From Pachysolen tannophilus NRRL Y-2460 (lineage: Eukaryota > Ascomycota > Pichiomycetes > Alaninales > Pachysolenaceae): a stretch of 64,000 bases of DNA. The stretch lies in the NCBI GenBank assembly GCA_001661245.1, contig KV454016.1:495381-559380 (forward strand). Direction: 5' to 3'. Every line of letters starts with the position of its first letter. Position 1 is the stretch's first letter. A program made the position numbers and the translations under genes. Below the pieces are notes generated by a model. The model ran no database searches and had not been told where the DNA came from. It saw only the letters and a program-made list of their open reading frames with translations. This document shows, one piece after another, positions 11,835 to 21,950 of the stretch.

Positions 11835-12203
11835 TTACCATACATTTTCATCTTCTTCCTTTAATCTTGGAACTCTTTTTTGTTCCCAATCTTCATTCTC
11901 TTCAGCTAGACCTTGTAATCTATAATATTCCTCTTTCAAATTAACCTTCCTCTTATTAATCGTGGCAAGTTTCAAAGAATCAGATTCATCCAACTCCTTA
12001 ACCTTGGCATCTCTTTGTTCATATCTAATAGCAGTAAAATTAGTTAATAATATCGATCCAAGCACAACTGATCCAACCATTGGAATACCCAAATAAAGAA
12101 AATGGTTTCTCTTTATCGCCTGTTCATACCAGCCAAAAAAAGTTTTCTGGAATTCCTGCTGCTGTCTTGCAGATCTAAACTTTTTAGATTGAAAAGCTAC
12201 CAT
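11835..12203 (-). CDS. COX16: Cox16-like cytochrome c oxidase assembly protein
   Basis: The 122-residue protein starts at ATG 12203-12201. It has a short basic N-terminus, one membrane segment (about 37-57, YLGIPMVGSVVLGSILL), and an intermembrane-space-type tail with the family block NKRKVNLKEEYYRLQ. It ends in a Trp residue after an acidic stretch, as S. cerevisiae Cox16 does. Cox16 sits in the mitochondrial inner membrane and helps deliver Cox1 during complex IV assembly. Its length fits the family. It shares a 654-base divergent promoter region with ILV3. Confidence 0.92.
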   Translation of the reverse strand: MVAFQSKKFRSARQQQEFQKTFFGWYEQAIKRNHFLYLGIPMVGSVVLGSILLTNFTAIRYEQRDAKVKELDESDSLKLATINKRKVNLKEEYYRLQGLAEENEDWEQKRVPRLKEEDENVW

Positions 12204-12857
12204 CTCCCGAAAAAAGTATATATCGAATCAATAGATTTATATCTATCTATCTATCTATTTATCTATCTATAGTATACTATTTAAAAGAGTGAAAAATTGT
12301 ATAGTACCACATATTCTCATCTTCCACTGTTATGTCTAAAATAGTGTTTTGCTACTCACAAACACGACTTTTTATTTATGTCCCGAAAAAAACAAAAATC
12401 AAAAGTCGTCTCTCAAATATCAATTATCATTTTATAAAACTTTTTTTCTCTTTTTCTTTTTTTAACCGGCCCGTTTTTGCTGTGTTTTTTATGACAAATT
12501 TTGCTGATTTTATTGGTTTAGTGAACCTTCTAGTTCCGGTTGATATACGGTTTTAGTTTAAGTCCCGGTTAGTACTTTTGTCACATGAATTTTCACCCTC
12601 GAAATACCTGTTTTATGATGCAAAAAAAAAAAAAGAAAAAAAAAGTGCCCATTTTTCAATCAGTCATCATAGTGAGTATTATTACTGTTACTGTCAAGTT
12701 TTTCACTTCTCACTTCTCTCTTGTCAGTTCTCAGTTCTCACTTCTCAATTCTGACTAGCATTAAATTAGTAGTAAACAAATTAGAAAAAATTGTTTCTCT
12801 TCTTTTTAAGATTACTTATCTCTATTTGATACTGATTTTTTTGTGAAAAAGCAGACA
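12204..12857. promoter_or_regulatory. divergent COX16/ILV3 promoter region
   Basis: The region starts with an ATCT tetranucleotide repeat (12241-12270). Several CCGG half-sites lie at about 12466-12570, reminiscent of Leu3 sites (CCGGNNCCGG), but none is a perfect full site. A TGACTGA-like sequence near 12658-12666 (minus strand) differs by one base from the Gcn4 site. Regulation by Leu3 or Gcn4 is therefore only a suggestion. No small gene is supported. Confidence 0.45.
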
Positions 12858-14642
12858 ATGAGTTTTTTCAGTAAGCTGAGCAAGTCTAGTAGCATTCAAA
12901 ATGCTACTAGATCATTTGCTTCTTCATCGAGGGCTTCAGAGAAAATATTGAATAAATATTCATCAATCATTACTCAACCAAAAGATCAAGGTGCTTCACA
13001 GGCCATGTTATATGCTGCCGGTTTTACTGAAGAAGATATGAATAAAGCACAAGTTGGTGTTGGATCAGTATGGTGGTCAGGTAATCCATGTAATATGCAT
13101 TTATTGGATTTAAATTTTAGAGTTACACAATCTGTTAATAGGGCTGGTTTAAAAGGAATGCAGTTTAATACTATTGGTGTTTCTGATGGTATTTCAATGG
13201 GTACTAAAGGTATGAGATATTCTTTACAATCAAGAGAAATTATAGCGGATTCTTTTGAAACTATTATGATGGCTCAACATTATGATGCCAATATCGGTAT
13301 TCCTTCGTGCGATAAAAATATGCCTGGTGTTATGATAGCTTTTGCAAGACATAATAGACCTTCTATAATGGTCTATGGTGGTACCATTATGCCGGGACAT
13401 CCAACTTGTGGTTCGGCAAATGTATCAGAGAAAATTGATGTTGTTTCTGCTTTCCAAAGTTATGGTCAATATATTTCTAAAGCTATCACCGAAACTGAAC
13501 GTCTTGATATTGTCAAACATGCTTGCCCTGGAGCTGGGTCATGTGGTGGTATGTACACGGCAAATACCATGGCTTCCGCTTCCGAAGTAATGGGTCTCTC
13601 GTTACCAAATTCTTCTTCTTCACCAGCTACTTCAAAGGCAAAATTGGATGAATGTGATAATGTTGGTTACGCAATAAAACATTTGATAGAAACTGGTATT
13701 CGTCCAAAGGATATCATGACTCGTACTGCGTTTGAAAATGCTATAACCTATATCATTGCTACTGGTGGTTCAACAAATGCTGTCTTGCATTTAATTGCAA
13801 TTGCTTATAGTGCAGGTGTTGAATTAACGATTGATGATTTCCAAAAAATTAGTGATAGAACACCATTGCTTGCTAATTTCAAACCTTCAGGTAAATACGT
13901 TATGGCAGATTTACTGCAATATGGAGGAACTCAAGCAGTTTTGAAATATTTGCTTAAAAATGGTATGATTGATGGAAATTGTATAACTGTAACTGGTAAA
14001 ACCATTGCTGAAAATGTTGAAAACATTCCAGATTTACCTATAGAACAGGATATCATTCATCCATTATCAAATCCAATAAAGAAAAATGGACATTTACAAG
14101 TCTTAAAAGGTACATTGGCTCCAGGAGGTGCTATTGGTAAAATCACAGGTAAAGAAGGTACTTATTTCAAAGGTACTGCCAAAGTCTTTGAAGATGAAGA
14201 TTCTTTTATTAAAGCTTTGGAAGATGGCAAAATTAAGAAAGGTGAAAAAACCGTTGTCATTATCAGATATGAAGGTCCAAAAGGTGGACCAGGTATGCCA
14301 GAAATGTTGAAACCATCATCCGCATTGATGGGTTACGGTTTAGGTAAAGATGTCGCATTGTTAACAGATGGTAGATTCTCTGGTGGATCCCACGGTTTCC
14401 TTATCGGTCACATTGTTCCAGAAGCTGCTGAAGGAGGTCCTATTGGTTTAGTAGAAAATGGAGATGAGATCATTATTGATGCTGATGAGAATAAAATAGA
14501 TTTGTTAGTTGACGAAGCTGTATTAGCTGAAAGAAGAAAGAAATGGGTCAAACCTTCTCCAAGATACACCAGAGGTACTTTATCAAAGTACTCTAAATTA
14601 GTTTCAGATGCTTCTCATGGCTGTGTCTTAGATACAGATTAA
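12858..14642 (+). CDS. ILV3: dihydroxyacid dehydratase, mitochondrial
   Basis: The 594-residue protein starts at ATG 12858; an upstream frame extension begins with GTG and is not used. Residues 1-30 are rich in Ser, Arg and Lys and lack acidic residues, which fits a mitochondrial presequence. The enzyme dehydrates dihydroxyacids to 2-keto acids in isoleucine and valine synthesis. Candidate iron-sulphur cysteines are Cys78 (NPCNMH), Cys151 (PSCDKNMPG) and Cys229 (GAGSCGGM). The C-terminal TDGRFSGG and GHIVPEAA blocks are intact. Identity to S. cerevisiae Ilv3 is visibly high throughout. It converges on PPM2. Confidence 0.97.
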   Translation: MSFFSKLSKSSSIQNATRSFASSSRASEKILNKYSSIITQPKDQGASQAMLYAAGFTEEDMNKAQVGVGSVWWSGNPCNMHLLDLNFRVTQSVNRAGLKGMQFNTIGVSDGISMGTKGMRYSLQSREIIADSFETIMMAQHYDANIGIPSCDKNMPGVMIAFARHNRPSIMVYGGTIMPGHPTCGSANVSEKIDVVSAFQSYGQYISKAITETERLDIVKHACPGAGSCGGMYTANTMASASEVMGLSLPNSSSSPATSKAKLDECDNVGYAIKHLIETGIRPKDIMTRTAFENAITYIIATGGSTNAVLHLIAIAYSAGVELTIDDFQKISDRTPLLANFKPSGKYVMADLLQYGGTQAVLKYLLKNGMIDGNCITVTGKTIAENVENIPDLPIEQDIIHPLSNPIKKNGHLQVLKGTLAPGGAIGKITGKEGTYFKGTAKVFEDEDSFIKALEDGKIKKGEKTVVIIRYEGPKGGPGMPEMLKPSSALMGYGLGKDVALLTDGRFSGGSHGFLIGHIVPEAAEGGPIGLVENGDEIIIDADENKIDLLVDEAVLAERRKKWVKPSPRYTRGTLSKYSKLVSDASHGCVLDTD

Positions 14643-14962
14643 ATCATCTCACAGTAGAAAAAAAGAAGTCTTCAAATTTTCATGATGAACTTTTTTTTTT
14701 ATTATTTTTTTTTTTAAAAGAATATTATTTTGTTGCTATATCTTGTTAAGAAATTTCATAGGGAATGAAAGATTAATGGGATTGAATAGATTGTTTTGTT
14801 GTGATTTTCTTTTTATTTCACAATTACTTTATGGGAGTTTTCACAAAAATTTATTTATAATATCCTTGAATGGATTCATAATTTATTACTGTAATAAATC
14901 AAAAGAAAAAAAAATACATGTATTGAAAGATGTAGAGTTTGATTTCTATTAATCTGAAACAT
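14643..14962. other. ILV3/PPM2 convergent 3' spacer
   Basis: A 320-base spacer between two stop codons, with T-rich tracts at 14691-14715. I see only likely 3'-UTR and polyadenylation sequence. Confidence 0.6.
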
Positions 14963-17113
14963 TTAAATCCCAGTAGCTCCAGTAGTTTCCAGCAGGCCTA
15001 TCCACTTTCCATTTTCCAAACTTGAATTGTGATCACGATTTTGCTCGCTGATAAAAAGTAATTTATGATTCCAAAAAGACCCAAACCCGAAGCATACAGC
15101 GCCTCCTCCAACGCAGCACACATCGTTGTTCTTAAATTTGACAATATCAAATCCGACTAACATCGGTCCTTCTAACCAAAGTGAATCATTAAAAGGGATT
15201 GATCTTATTTTAAATGAAGATAGATCTAACTCTATTACCGTAGTAAATTTATCAAATGCAAAAAAAGTTGAAACTCCGCCAATAATAATCAAGCTGTTAT
15301 TTATATGTGATAACTTCAATCCGTACCGACCTATCAACTCGTGGGTGAAAATCTCTGTTATTCTTAAAGTAGTCAGACTACTATCGTAGATTATTTCATA
15401 TAATGAGTTATCAATATTATCATCGTTATTCAAACCTCCAAGTAAATAACCTTTTTGGTTAGATATGTCGAAAGTCATAGATGCCGATCTTTTATTAGGA
15501 AATTTTTTGTAAACTTGCCCATGGAATGAGTAGGTAATATTAACGTCTTCCCATAAGTTCTTTAATGAGTTATATTTGATAAAACTATTTGTCTCGTCAT
15601 CAAGTGAATTCAACCCACCAAAACATAATATTTCGTGATCACTGATAGCCACTGCCACATGTCTTGATCTAGCAGTAGGCAAATCTGAAATAGGTGACCA
15701 TCTATAATTCTCATTCTTGGTTTGAGTTAATCTCCAACAGTCTTTCAATAATTTTTGTGGTGCGCTTCTTCCACCAATTAATATGAATTCATTGGTACCT
15801 AGAGAAGTTAAACTATGACACATTCTTTCCGGTAAATCATGGTTTTCAATTACAAATTCCTTAAAATCTTCTTTATTTTTCGTAATTAAAAGTGAGGAAT
15901 TTAAACGTATAGTTGATAAACCTTCAGTGACTATAATATTTTCCTTATCGTTCAATGCTATTGCCAGAAATTTTCTTTCTAATAAGCTTGGATCATTTAT
16001 TTCCTCAAACCTGACTTTAAAATTTTCGGATTTTTCCAAATGATTACTTTCAAGAATTTTAGTTTCATTTTTAAAACAACATTTCATTGAATTTGAAGCA
16101 TGGACAACAATATAATGCTGTGTATAATTAATTAATTCTTCAAACTCATCAAAGGGTTCAATTTTTTTCACTAAACTCTTAAGATCTTGGTCAAACAACT
16201 CTTCCCAACATCCAAGTAAATCTCTTGCTTCCACTATTGGAAACCCTAGTTGTTGAAATCTTTGTAATTGATGAGAAATAGTACTATAAGATTCCACACA
16301 TTTTAACGGAGTAGATAATCTTTTAAAATGGTGCAACATTGTTCTTCCAAAAGGATGGTAGTTATCAGCAGTAGGTAATAGCTGTTCCAATACTACAAAA
16401 TGTGACTTTGGAAATTTTGAAGTCTCTTGTATAATTGGATTACAATGTTCTGGTAACATATATGCCAATGAAACTTCTGCAATAAAAATCGAAGTGGTAT
16501 TTAACTCGTATAGTCCCAATAAAGTCAACTGTTCCTGAAACAACCCTATATCACGTAGGTTACAACCAACGGCTGCATAATTATCAGTTTTCAATTGGAC
16601 CCCAGGTATCTTGCACGAATGATCGATTTCTCCTACTATTTCCATTAACTCTGCAGAATCTTTAATCATCTTGACCTTGTTTTCAATTAACTCTGGATAA
16701 TCTATATCAATGCATAAAAACTTCATTCCTGGTTTACCATTGCGCAAAAATTTGAATTTATTATCCAATATTTGGAAAGGAAGAGGGTCATAACCACATC
16801 CTAAATTTATAATAGTGTTTATCAGAGCATTCTCATTCTTTATTATGCTATCGATACAGTTCTTAATGGAGTTCATTCTTATCCAATACCCTCTATTGAT
16901 AGCAGGAGATCTTCTTTGTTCCTTGGAGACAAAATGATGGAAATATTCACCATTGACTGGTTCTGCTTCATTCAATGCAGGAAAATACAATTTCTCAACT
17001 GACCTCTTAGAAACTATGGAAAAATCATTTGTACCTTGAACCAACAAATCCGCTCTGATCAGACTTCCTTTATCTTTCAGAATCTTCTTCTGTCCTCTAT
17101 CTATGTTGCTCAT
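14963..17113 (-). CDS. PPM2: tRNA wybutosine-synthesising protein 4 (Ppm2/Tyw4)
   Basis: The 716-residue protein starts at ATG 17113-17111. The first half is a leucine carboxyl methyltransferase-type SAM enzyme, with the INLGCGYDPLPF motif near residue 101 and an IAEVSLAYM block near 205. The second half is a kelch-like beta-propeller with repeated LIGGRS, CFGGL and LLGGL strands. This pairing is diagnostic of Tyw4/Ppm2, which methylates and methoxycarbonylates wybutosine precursors at G37 of tRNA-Phe. Length matches S. cerevisiae Ppm2 (about 695). A TGAAAAATTTT (RRPE-like) element lies at 17219-17229, about 106 bases upstream of the start. Confidence 0.93.
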   Translation of the reverse strand: MSNIDRGQKKILKDKGSLIRADLLVQGTNDFSIVSKRSVEKLYFPALNEAEPVNGEYFHHFVSKEQRRSPAINRGYWIRMNSIKNCIDSIIKNENALINTIINLGCGYDPLPFQILDNKFKFLRNGKPGMKFLCIDIDYPELIENKVKMIKDSAELMEIVGEIDHSCKIPGVQLKTDNYAAVGCNLRDIGLFQEQLTLLGLYELNTTSIFIAEVSLAYMLPEHCNPIIQETSKFPKSHFVVLEQLLPTADNYHPFGRTMLHHFKRLSTPLKCVESYSTISHQLQRFQQLGFPIVEARDLLGCWEELFDQDLKSLVKKIEPFDEFEELINYTQHYIVVHASNSMKCCFKNETKILESNHLEKSENFKVRFEEINDPSLLERKFLAIALNDKENIIVTEGLSTIRLNSSLLITKNKEDFKEFVIENHDLPERMCHSLTSLGTNEFILIGGRSAPQKLLKDCWRLTQTKNENYRWSPISDLPTARSRHVAVAISDHEILCFGGLNSLDDETNSFIKYNSLKNLWEDVNITYSFHGQVYKKFPNKRSASMTFDISNQKGYLLGGLNNDDNIDNSLYEIIYDSSLTTLRITEIFTHELIGRYGLKLSHINNSLIIIGGVSTFFAFDKFTTVIELDLSSFKIRSIPFNDSLWLEGPMLVGFDIVKFKNNDVCCVGGGAVCFGFGSFWNHKLLFISEQNRDHNSSLENGKWIGLLETTGATGI

Positions 17114-17218
17114 GGCGTTGGTTCTGCTCAGCTCATATATAATACTATTCCTAGAGGTATTAAAGATCTAATCGAGTATCAAATCGATGCCTTCCCTATT
17201 CCCCAGAATGAAAAATCT

Positions 17219-17229
17219 TGAAAAATTTT
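17219..17229 (-). promoter_or_regulatory. RRPE-like element upstream of PPM2
   Basis: The sequence TGAAAAATTTT matches the ribosomal RNA processing element used by yeast ribosome-biogenesis and tRNA-modification genes. It may act on PPM2. In such an AT-rich genome a chance match is quite possible. Confidence 0.4.
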
Positions 17230-17259
17230 GAGAAAATGCGGACAAAAAGAAAAAAAGTG

Positions 17260-17284
<25 letters not shown>
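17260..17284 (-). terminator. pol III terminator of tRNA-Arg
   Basis: An uninterrupted run of 25 T on the minus strand begins 10 bases after the tRNA 3' end and is far longer than the minimum needed for pol III termination. Confidence 0.85.
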
Positions 17285-17291
<7 letters not shown>

Positions 17292-17294
17292 ATG

Positions 17295-17388
17295 CTTCCC
17301 CACCAGGAGTCGAACCTGGAATCTTCTGGTTCCAGAAGTGACTAACGCAAATCGTAGCCAGACGCCGTGACCATTGGGCCATGAGGAA
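17295..17388 (-). tRNA. tR(ACG): tRNA-Arg (ACG) with a 21-nt intron
   Basis: The acceptor strands TTCCTCA and TGGGGAA pair (one G-T), with discriminator G at 17295. The A box is TGGCCCAATGG and the B box GGTTCGACTCC. The anticodon stem is TCTGG/CCAGA and the loop is CT-ACG-A-A, giving anticodon ACG (read as ICG, Arg CGU/CGC/CGA). Without the intron the sequence is almost identical to S. cerevisiae tRNA-Arg(ACG). The intron is 17331-17351, after position 37, and carries CGT complementary to the anticodon, as splicing requires. A T25 run on the minus strand (17260-17284) serves as pol III terminator. No CCA is encoded, as usual in eukaryotes. The S. cerevisiae counterpart has no intron. Confidence 0.96.
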
Positions 17389-18314
17389 CGAAGCACAAGT
17401 ACCATAGCAAGAAAGAGCACTAGTTAACGAGCCAATGTTTTCTGGGGTATTGGGGGTAAAGGTATAGTTTGTCTATCTGAGGAAGAATAAACTTAAACAT
17501 ACTCTTGTAGTCATAATTTCAACTTATTTTGCTCTTGGATTAAATTCATTTGCCCTAGGTTTTTGTAGAAATTATATTTTTTTATCTTGGGCTTTCCTTA
17601 AAACTTTATTAAAACGTAAAAATACTGGTATTTGCCGTGACTTTGAAAAAAAAAAGATTGGTCATTGGTTAAACGTATATCTTAAAACTACATCTTACTT
17701 TTACCGCATATCGCAAGGACAGAATATTTGCTGAGTACTTGTTCTTACAAAGCTGAATTAAAAAGTCACAAAGTATCTTGTAATCTGTTGGGTTATCGTA
17801 GCTGGATAACATCTTATACTTACTTGAAAATTTTAAGTTTTTTCTTTTTTTAATCACATCTCAATAGTGCATGCAGTATGATTCCAACTTGTACACCACA
17901 ATTTTGTTTCTCATATGATAAAAAGTAAAAAAAAAAAAACGGCAAAACCTTTTTTTTGAGTTGCTATCAGTGATAAAGAGTTAAACTCCTCTTCTTGTTG
18001 GTTTTAGTAGATTATCAATAGTGAAAAGCGGATACAGTTTACTTCAAATCGCTCTATTTTTCAAACGACTACATTGATTGTATTACCCCTTTTTTTTCTA
18101 TGAGCATAAAAAATATGCATGATAAAATGGCATATAACTTTTTGAATTAGATAGTTTTTTTATTTTTTTTATTTTATGCTCTTCAACATAATTTTGTTGA
18201 AGAGGGACTCTGCCAAACCCTCTGCCCTTATTTGGGAAATATATATATTGCTATCTATTTGCTTTTTAAAGAAGTTTTAATTCTTCATGGCCTCTCGTTT
18301 GAAGTAAATTCGAA
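17389..18314. other. spacer between tRNA-Arg and Asn-rich gene
   Basis: This 926-base stretch holds the 5' flank of the tRNA and the promoter of the gene at 18315. It contains short open frames without credible starts (for example 17669-17815 on the minus strand) and T/A tracts. No further RNA gene, LTR or repeat is recognised. Confidence 0.5.
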
Positions 18315-19931
18315 ATGGAGGGAAACGGTAAGAAACAGTTACACAAAGACAATCAGATTCAACTTACTCTTAATGAAGATCAAGATAACCATCATTTCCC
18401 AAATATTGAGCATCAGTACCATAATAGCAGTTGCGCCAAAGACGATGAATCTTTTAATTTAGATAAGTTTTTCTCTGAGCTTAGTTCTCATGGTAATAGT
18501 TTAGGTGATGAAAGCGAAATTTCCACTAGTAATGATTATCGTCAAAATTTAGAAATTTCAAACAATCAAGATACTATTAATAATGACAATAATAATTCCA
18601 CTTATCAAAGTGAAGATTTTATAAGCTCCAATAACTATACGTATCAACCTTATATTAATGGTCATAATTTGAAAGAGGCATCATCAGCTATTTTTGAAAC
18701 TATTTTTGGTTGTCCACAGCAAAGTCATAATAATAATAATAATAATATTGATCAAAATGATGACAAGACTATAACTGAAAATTTTGCTTCGCCGAGAGAA
18801 CCAAATTTTAATCTTGAGGATAACTTGAAAAAAATAACAGAAACTTATAGTGGTAACCCAGAAGACTTTGCACCTCCAAATAATAGTATTCCACTGGAAT
18901 TAACTACAACTGGTACATATAGCGATACCAATGCCAACATTGTCACCAACATCAATACCAATTCTAATTCTAATTCTAATTCCAATAACAACTCTAATCC
19001 TTTAAACAAAATTTATAACTACCACGATAATGTACTAGATTTCTTGGAGCCAGATGCAATTCAATTTTTAACGGAAGCATCGTTACAAACTCAGCAGCAA
19101 ACTCAAAATCAAAACCAAAATTGCCTGCTGAATTTTGTTTCAAATACTGAAGGAATTTTGAACCCTAAAACCAAAATTCCACAAAAAATTTGTTGGGATG
19201 AAATTTCACCTTTAACAGATAAAACCACTGAGGTTCCATCAAGACAATCAAGTATTGGGAGCATACCGAAAGTAAATTTGGTTAGTCCTCAACAGAGATA
19301 TATCTCAAAAATGAAATTAGAAGAAGATGGTAAAAGTAACAGCGAAGAAGGTTTCAAAATTCCACCTGCACCCTTAACTACAATTAATATAGAGAAAAAA
19401 ATTGATAATTTTAATAAACAAGAAAGAAATCGATTTGATTTCCAAACTGGGCCAATTTTGATCGAGGCTTCAAAATGTGGAACAGAGTATGGAGATATGT
19501 TACCTTTCGAAAAAGCTTGTTTTATAAATTTACCTTTAGAGTATTGGGGGTCAAAAAAGGTTAGCGAAGAAACAAGAAGCTGGGTACTTTCCGAATTATC
19601 TTGGTTTGATGAAAAACAAACTGGTTCTAACAAGAGTAGCTTATGTGATGAAGATATCAAACTACTGGAAAAAGATACATATAATCAGATGCTCAAGGAA
19701 ACAGAGGAAAATGTAATTAAGGTGAGAAAAAAACAAGTTAAACGCAACATGAATCCTATTCCGGCTTTTTTTAGACCCGTCAGTTACCTCAACGTAACAG
19801 GATATACTAAAAAATATATAAGAAAATCACCAGAATCTGTTTGCGGTTCATTAAATTTTAGAGTTGCAGGTGCTTGGAGCAGAAGGAGTGGCGAAGAAGA
19901 AAGACCAAATGTTAAAAGAAGAAGAAAGTAG
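18315..19931 (+). CDS. Asn/Ser-rich protein of unknown function
   Basis: The 538-residue protein starts at ATG 18315. I do not recognise the family. Residues 1-270 are polar, rich in Asn, Ser, Gln and Thr, with an Asn run near 137-143 and an NSNSNS stretch near 216-230, so probably disordered. From about residue 375 the composition becomes mixed and looks folded: FDFQTGPILIEAS, then PFEKACFINLPLEYWG, then a Lys/Arg-rich helix (VRKKQVKRNMN) and PAFFRPVSY. The last residues (VKRRRK) resemble a nuclear localisation signal. A nuclear regulator is a reasonable guess, but no zinc cluster, homeodomain, bZIP or other DNA-binding motif is visible. Confidence 0.75.
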   Translation: MEGNGKKQLHKDNQIQLTLNEDQDNHHFPNIEHQYHNSSCAKDDESFNLDKFFSELSSHGNSLGDESEISTSNDYRQNLEISNNQDTINNDNNNSTYQSEDFISSNNYTYQPYINGHNLKEASSAIFETIFGCPQQSHNNNNNNIDQNDDKTITENFASPREPNFNLEDNLKKITETYSGNPEDFAPPNNSIPLELTTTGTYSDTNANIVTNINTNSNSNSNSNNNSNPLNKIYNYHDNVLDFLEPDAIQFLTEASLQTQQQTQNQNQNCLLNFVSNTEGILNPKTKIPQKICWDEISPLTDKTTEVPSRQSSIGSIPKVNLVSPQQRYISKMKLEEDGKSNSEEGFKIPPAPLTTINIEKKIDNFNKQERNRFDFQTGPILIEASKCGTEYGDMLPFEKACFINLPLEYWGSKKVSEETRSWVLSELSWFDEKQTGSNKSSLCDEDIKLLEKDTYNQMLKETEENVIKVRKKQVKRNMNPIPAFFRPVSYLNVTGYTKKYIRKSPESVCGSLNFRVAGAWSRRSGEEERPNVKRRRK

Positions 19932-21350
19932 TTTTTGCTGATTAATTTTTAATGATTGTAATGAGATTTTATTATTGCTGATTTTTGTTATTTACTTGTT
20001 TAGCTTCCAAACCATGCTGAATATTTTTCTTTTTATTTTTTTTTTTTTGCTTCTTTCCTTTCTTTTCTTTTAATTTAATCTAATCTAGCTAAATAATATT
20101 TCGATTTCTGTCTTTAATCCTATTCTAAAGTATCTTTCTTGACTAGTTTATATTGAAGAAGGAATAATACATGCTGAAATGCATGTTTCTGCATAAATGT
20201 TTTTCTTTTAAAGACGATGTGCATAATTTCTTTCTTCAAACTACAAGATAATTGAATGGACTTAGGTTTTAATTGACTAAGATTGACGGTAATCATATCA
20301 GATTCACCTCTGAAGTCTATCAAGTGCTACATCAGAAATGCTTTCTTTTTTCCTTTTGTTTTGTTTGAGAGTTTACTTCTGATCGAGGTGAATCGAAACT
20401 CACCCAAGAATTTGCTTCTACAAAAACCACTTCCGAAATTATCTATATATATATTAGTTTCTCTCACTATGAGTTCAATACTGAGAAGTTGTAACAGTGC
20501 TTGTCATTATTCAAGAACTGAGTGACTGCCCATTAAATGGTGCAATTAGTAAAGAAATTATCATTAGGTTGTTCTAAAATATAACGAGAAATAGTCTGTC
20601 ATTTTTAGCATAACTATATCAATGGAAAAGTTTACTCATAGTAGTAGAGCACAGAATCATATTCAAAAAAATTACCTCTTTTATGATCTTCACAAAGCAG
20701 TTACGAATTTGTCAGTACAAAAAAATAACTCAAATGAGATGATTTTGTTACATATTCCAAAAATTTGACAACAGAAATGGTCTATGATCTTTTAAGTTAT
20801 GTACCGATAATTCGTAAACATCACTTGTACATCAGATTTCAGATCAAAAGTTTTCCTATATTTTTTTAAAAATAATTACTTCGTTTTCATCTCAGAAACT
20901 ATCTTGTGCTTTTTAATTTACTAAGATAGACTGGTTAAATTATTTTTTTTTATTTCTGCTGATGAACTTTAGATTATATCTTTATCTAATGCGCACTATA
21001 TTGATATAGTTTAATAGTATATATCTCTACATTAGAGCAAGATCTCTTCTTTTTCTTTAAAGATTACCGGGATTTGAAGATCTATATCACAAAGACACTT
21101 AATAAGAGCCATATCCACTTGAAAGACAGAAAGATAATATGATTTACAACTCTCTACTAGAAAACCTTCAAAAGACTTATTCTTGTTATCAAAAAGAAAT
21201 ATCATTTTAAAATAAATTGTATGAAAAGGGAAAGAAAATTTTTTTTTTTTTTTTTTTTTTTCAAATTTTTCATTGATATCATATAAAATTGAAAATTTTT
21301 TATATTGATCATAATTATATACTCATCTTTATACCATTAGACTGTTGAAG
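19932..21350. other. 1.4-kb non-coding region
   Basis: This is the longest gap in the window. It has only short frames without ATG or family features. A 10-bp inverted repeat, GATTCACCTC at 20301-20310 and GAGGTGAATC at 20385-20394, could fold the 75 bases between. A T22 tract lies at 21240-21261. An RRPE-like TGAAAATTTTT at 21290-21300 is 50 bases before the next gene. I looked for snRNA, snoRNA, RNase P, SRP and tRNA hallmarks and found none convincing. Confidence 0.5.
21290..21300 (+). promoter_or_regulatory. RRPE-like element before YCR087C-A homologue
   Basis: TGAAAATTTTT matches the rRNA-processing element and sits 50 bases before the ATG of a gene whose family (LYAR type) acts in nucleoli, so it is functionally plausible. 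Confidence 0.45.
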
Positions 21351-21836
21351 ATGGTTTCATTTTCGTGTGAGGTGTGTAATGATACAGTAATCAAGAAGAA
21401 GTTAGATCAACATAAGAGACAGTGTCGTGGTGCTTATTTTACATGTATTGATTGTTCAACTACTTTCCAAGGTAATGATTATCAAAAACATACTCAGTGT
21501 ATATCTGAAGCTGAAAAATACGAAAAAGGTTTATATAAGGGAAATAAGAAATCCAAGGAGGTAAGCATCAAGAACCAGAAGAACGGAAAAATTACTGGTG
21601 CTAAGCTGGAACCACAAAAGGTAGAAGTATCTGAGATTAAAGTTACTGTTGATAACGATAAAAACACTAAGAAAGATGGATCTGTTTTAGAAATTTCTAA
21701 ATATCTTAATAAGAAAGATAACTCATTATATAAAATCGTCAAGAAGATTTCGAAAGATAATAAAAAATCAACAAAGGATATTTTGAAAAATTTGAAGATT
21801 GTTGAAAGAAATGGAGAGTTTCTTTTAAAATTATAA
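21351..21836 (+). CDS. YCR087C-A: LYAR-type C2HC zinc-finger protein (YCR087C-A)
   Basis: The 161-residue protein starts at ATG 21351; the frame extends six bases upstream from a TTG only. The N-terminal 60 residues hold two closely packed zinc-binding units: C-x2-C...H-x3-C (CEVCND, HKRQC) and C-x2-C...H-x3-C (CIDCSTTF, HTQC). This is the LYAR-type double finger. The rest is Lys-rich and helical. S. cerevisiae YCR087C-A is a nucleolar protein of unclear role; animal LYAR promotes pre-rRNA processing. The gene converges on MVD1 with 114 bases between stops. Confidence 0.88.
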   Translation: MVSFSCEVCNDTVIKKKLDQHKRQCRGAYFTCIDCSTTFQGNDYQKHTQCISEAEKYEKGLYKGNKKSKEVSIKNQKNGKITGAKLEPQKVEVSEIKVTVDNDKNTKKDGSVLEISKYLNKKDNSLYKIVKKISKDNKKSTKDILKNLKIVERNGEFLLKL

Positions 21837-21950
21837 GATGTATAATATAGATTTAGATTAACGAAGAAAAAAAATATATATATATAAACCCAAAGATCTA
21901 TAACTTTTCAATTCTCTGTAATATAATAGCAAAAAAAAAAGAAAAAGAAC

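Noticed and set aside
17669-17857. Minus-strand frame after the tRNA gene
   Set aside because: The first ATG leaves only 47 residues, no family features, and no good splice partner was found on either side.
20120-20525. Two overlapping short frames in the 1.4-kb gap (minus 67 residues, plus 80 residues)
   Set aside because: The minus one begins on TTG (58 residues from its first ATG); neither shows a domain. Kept only as part of the gap note.
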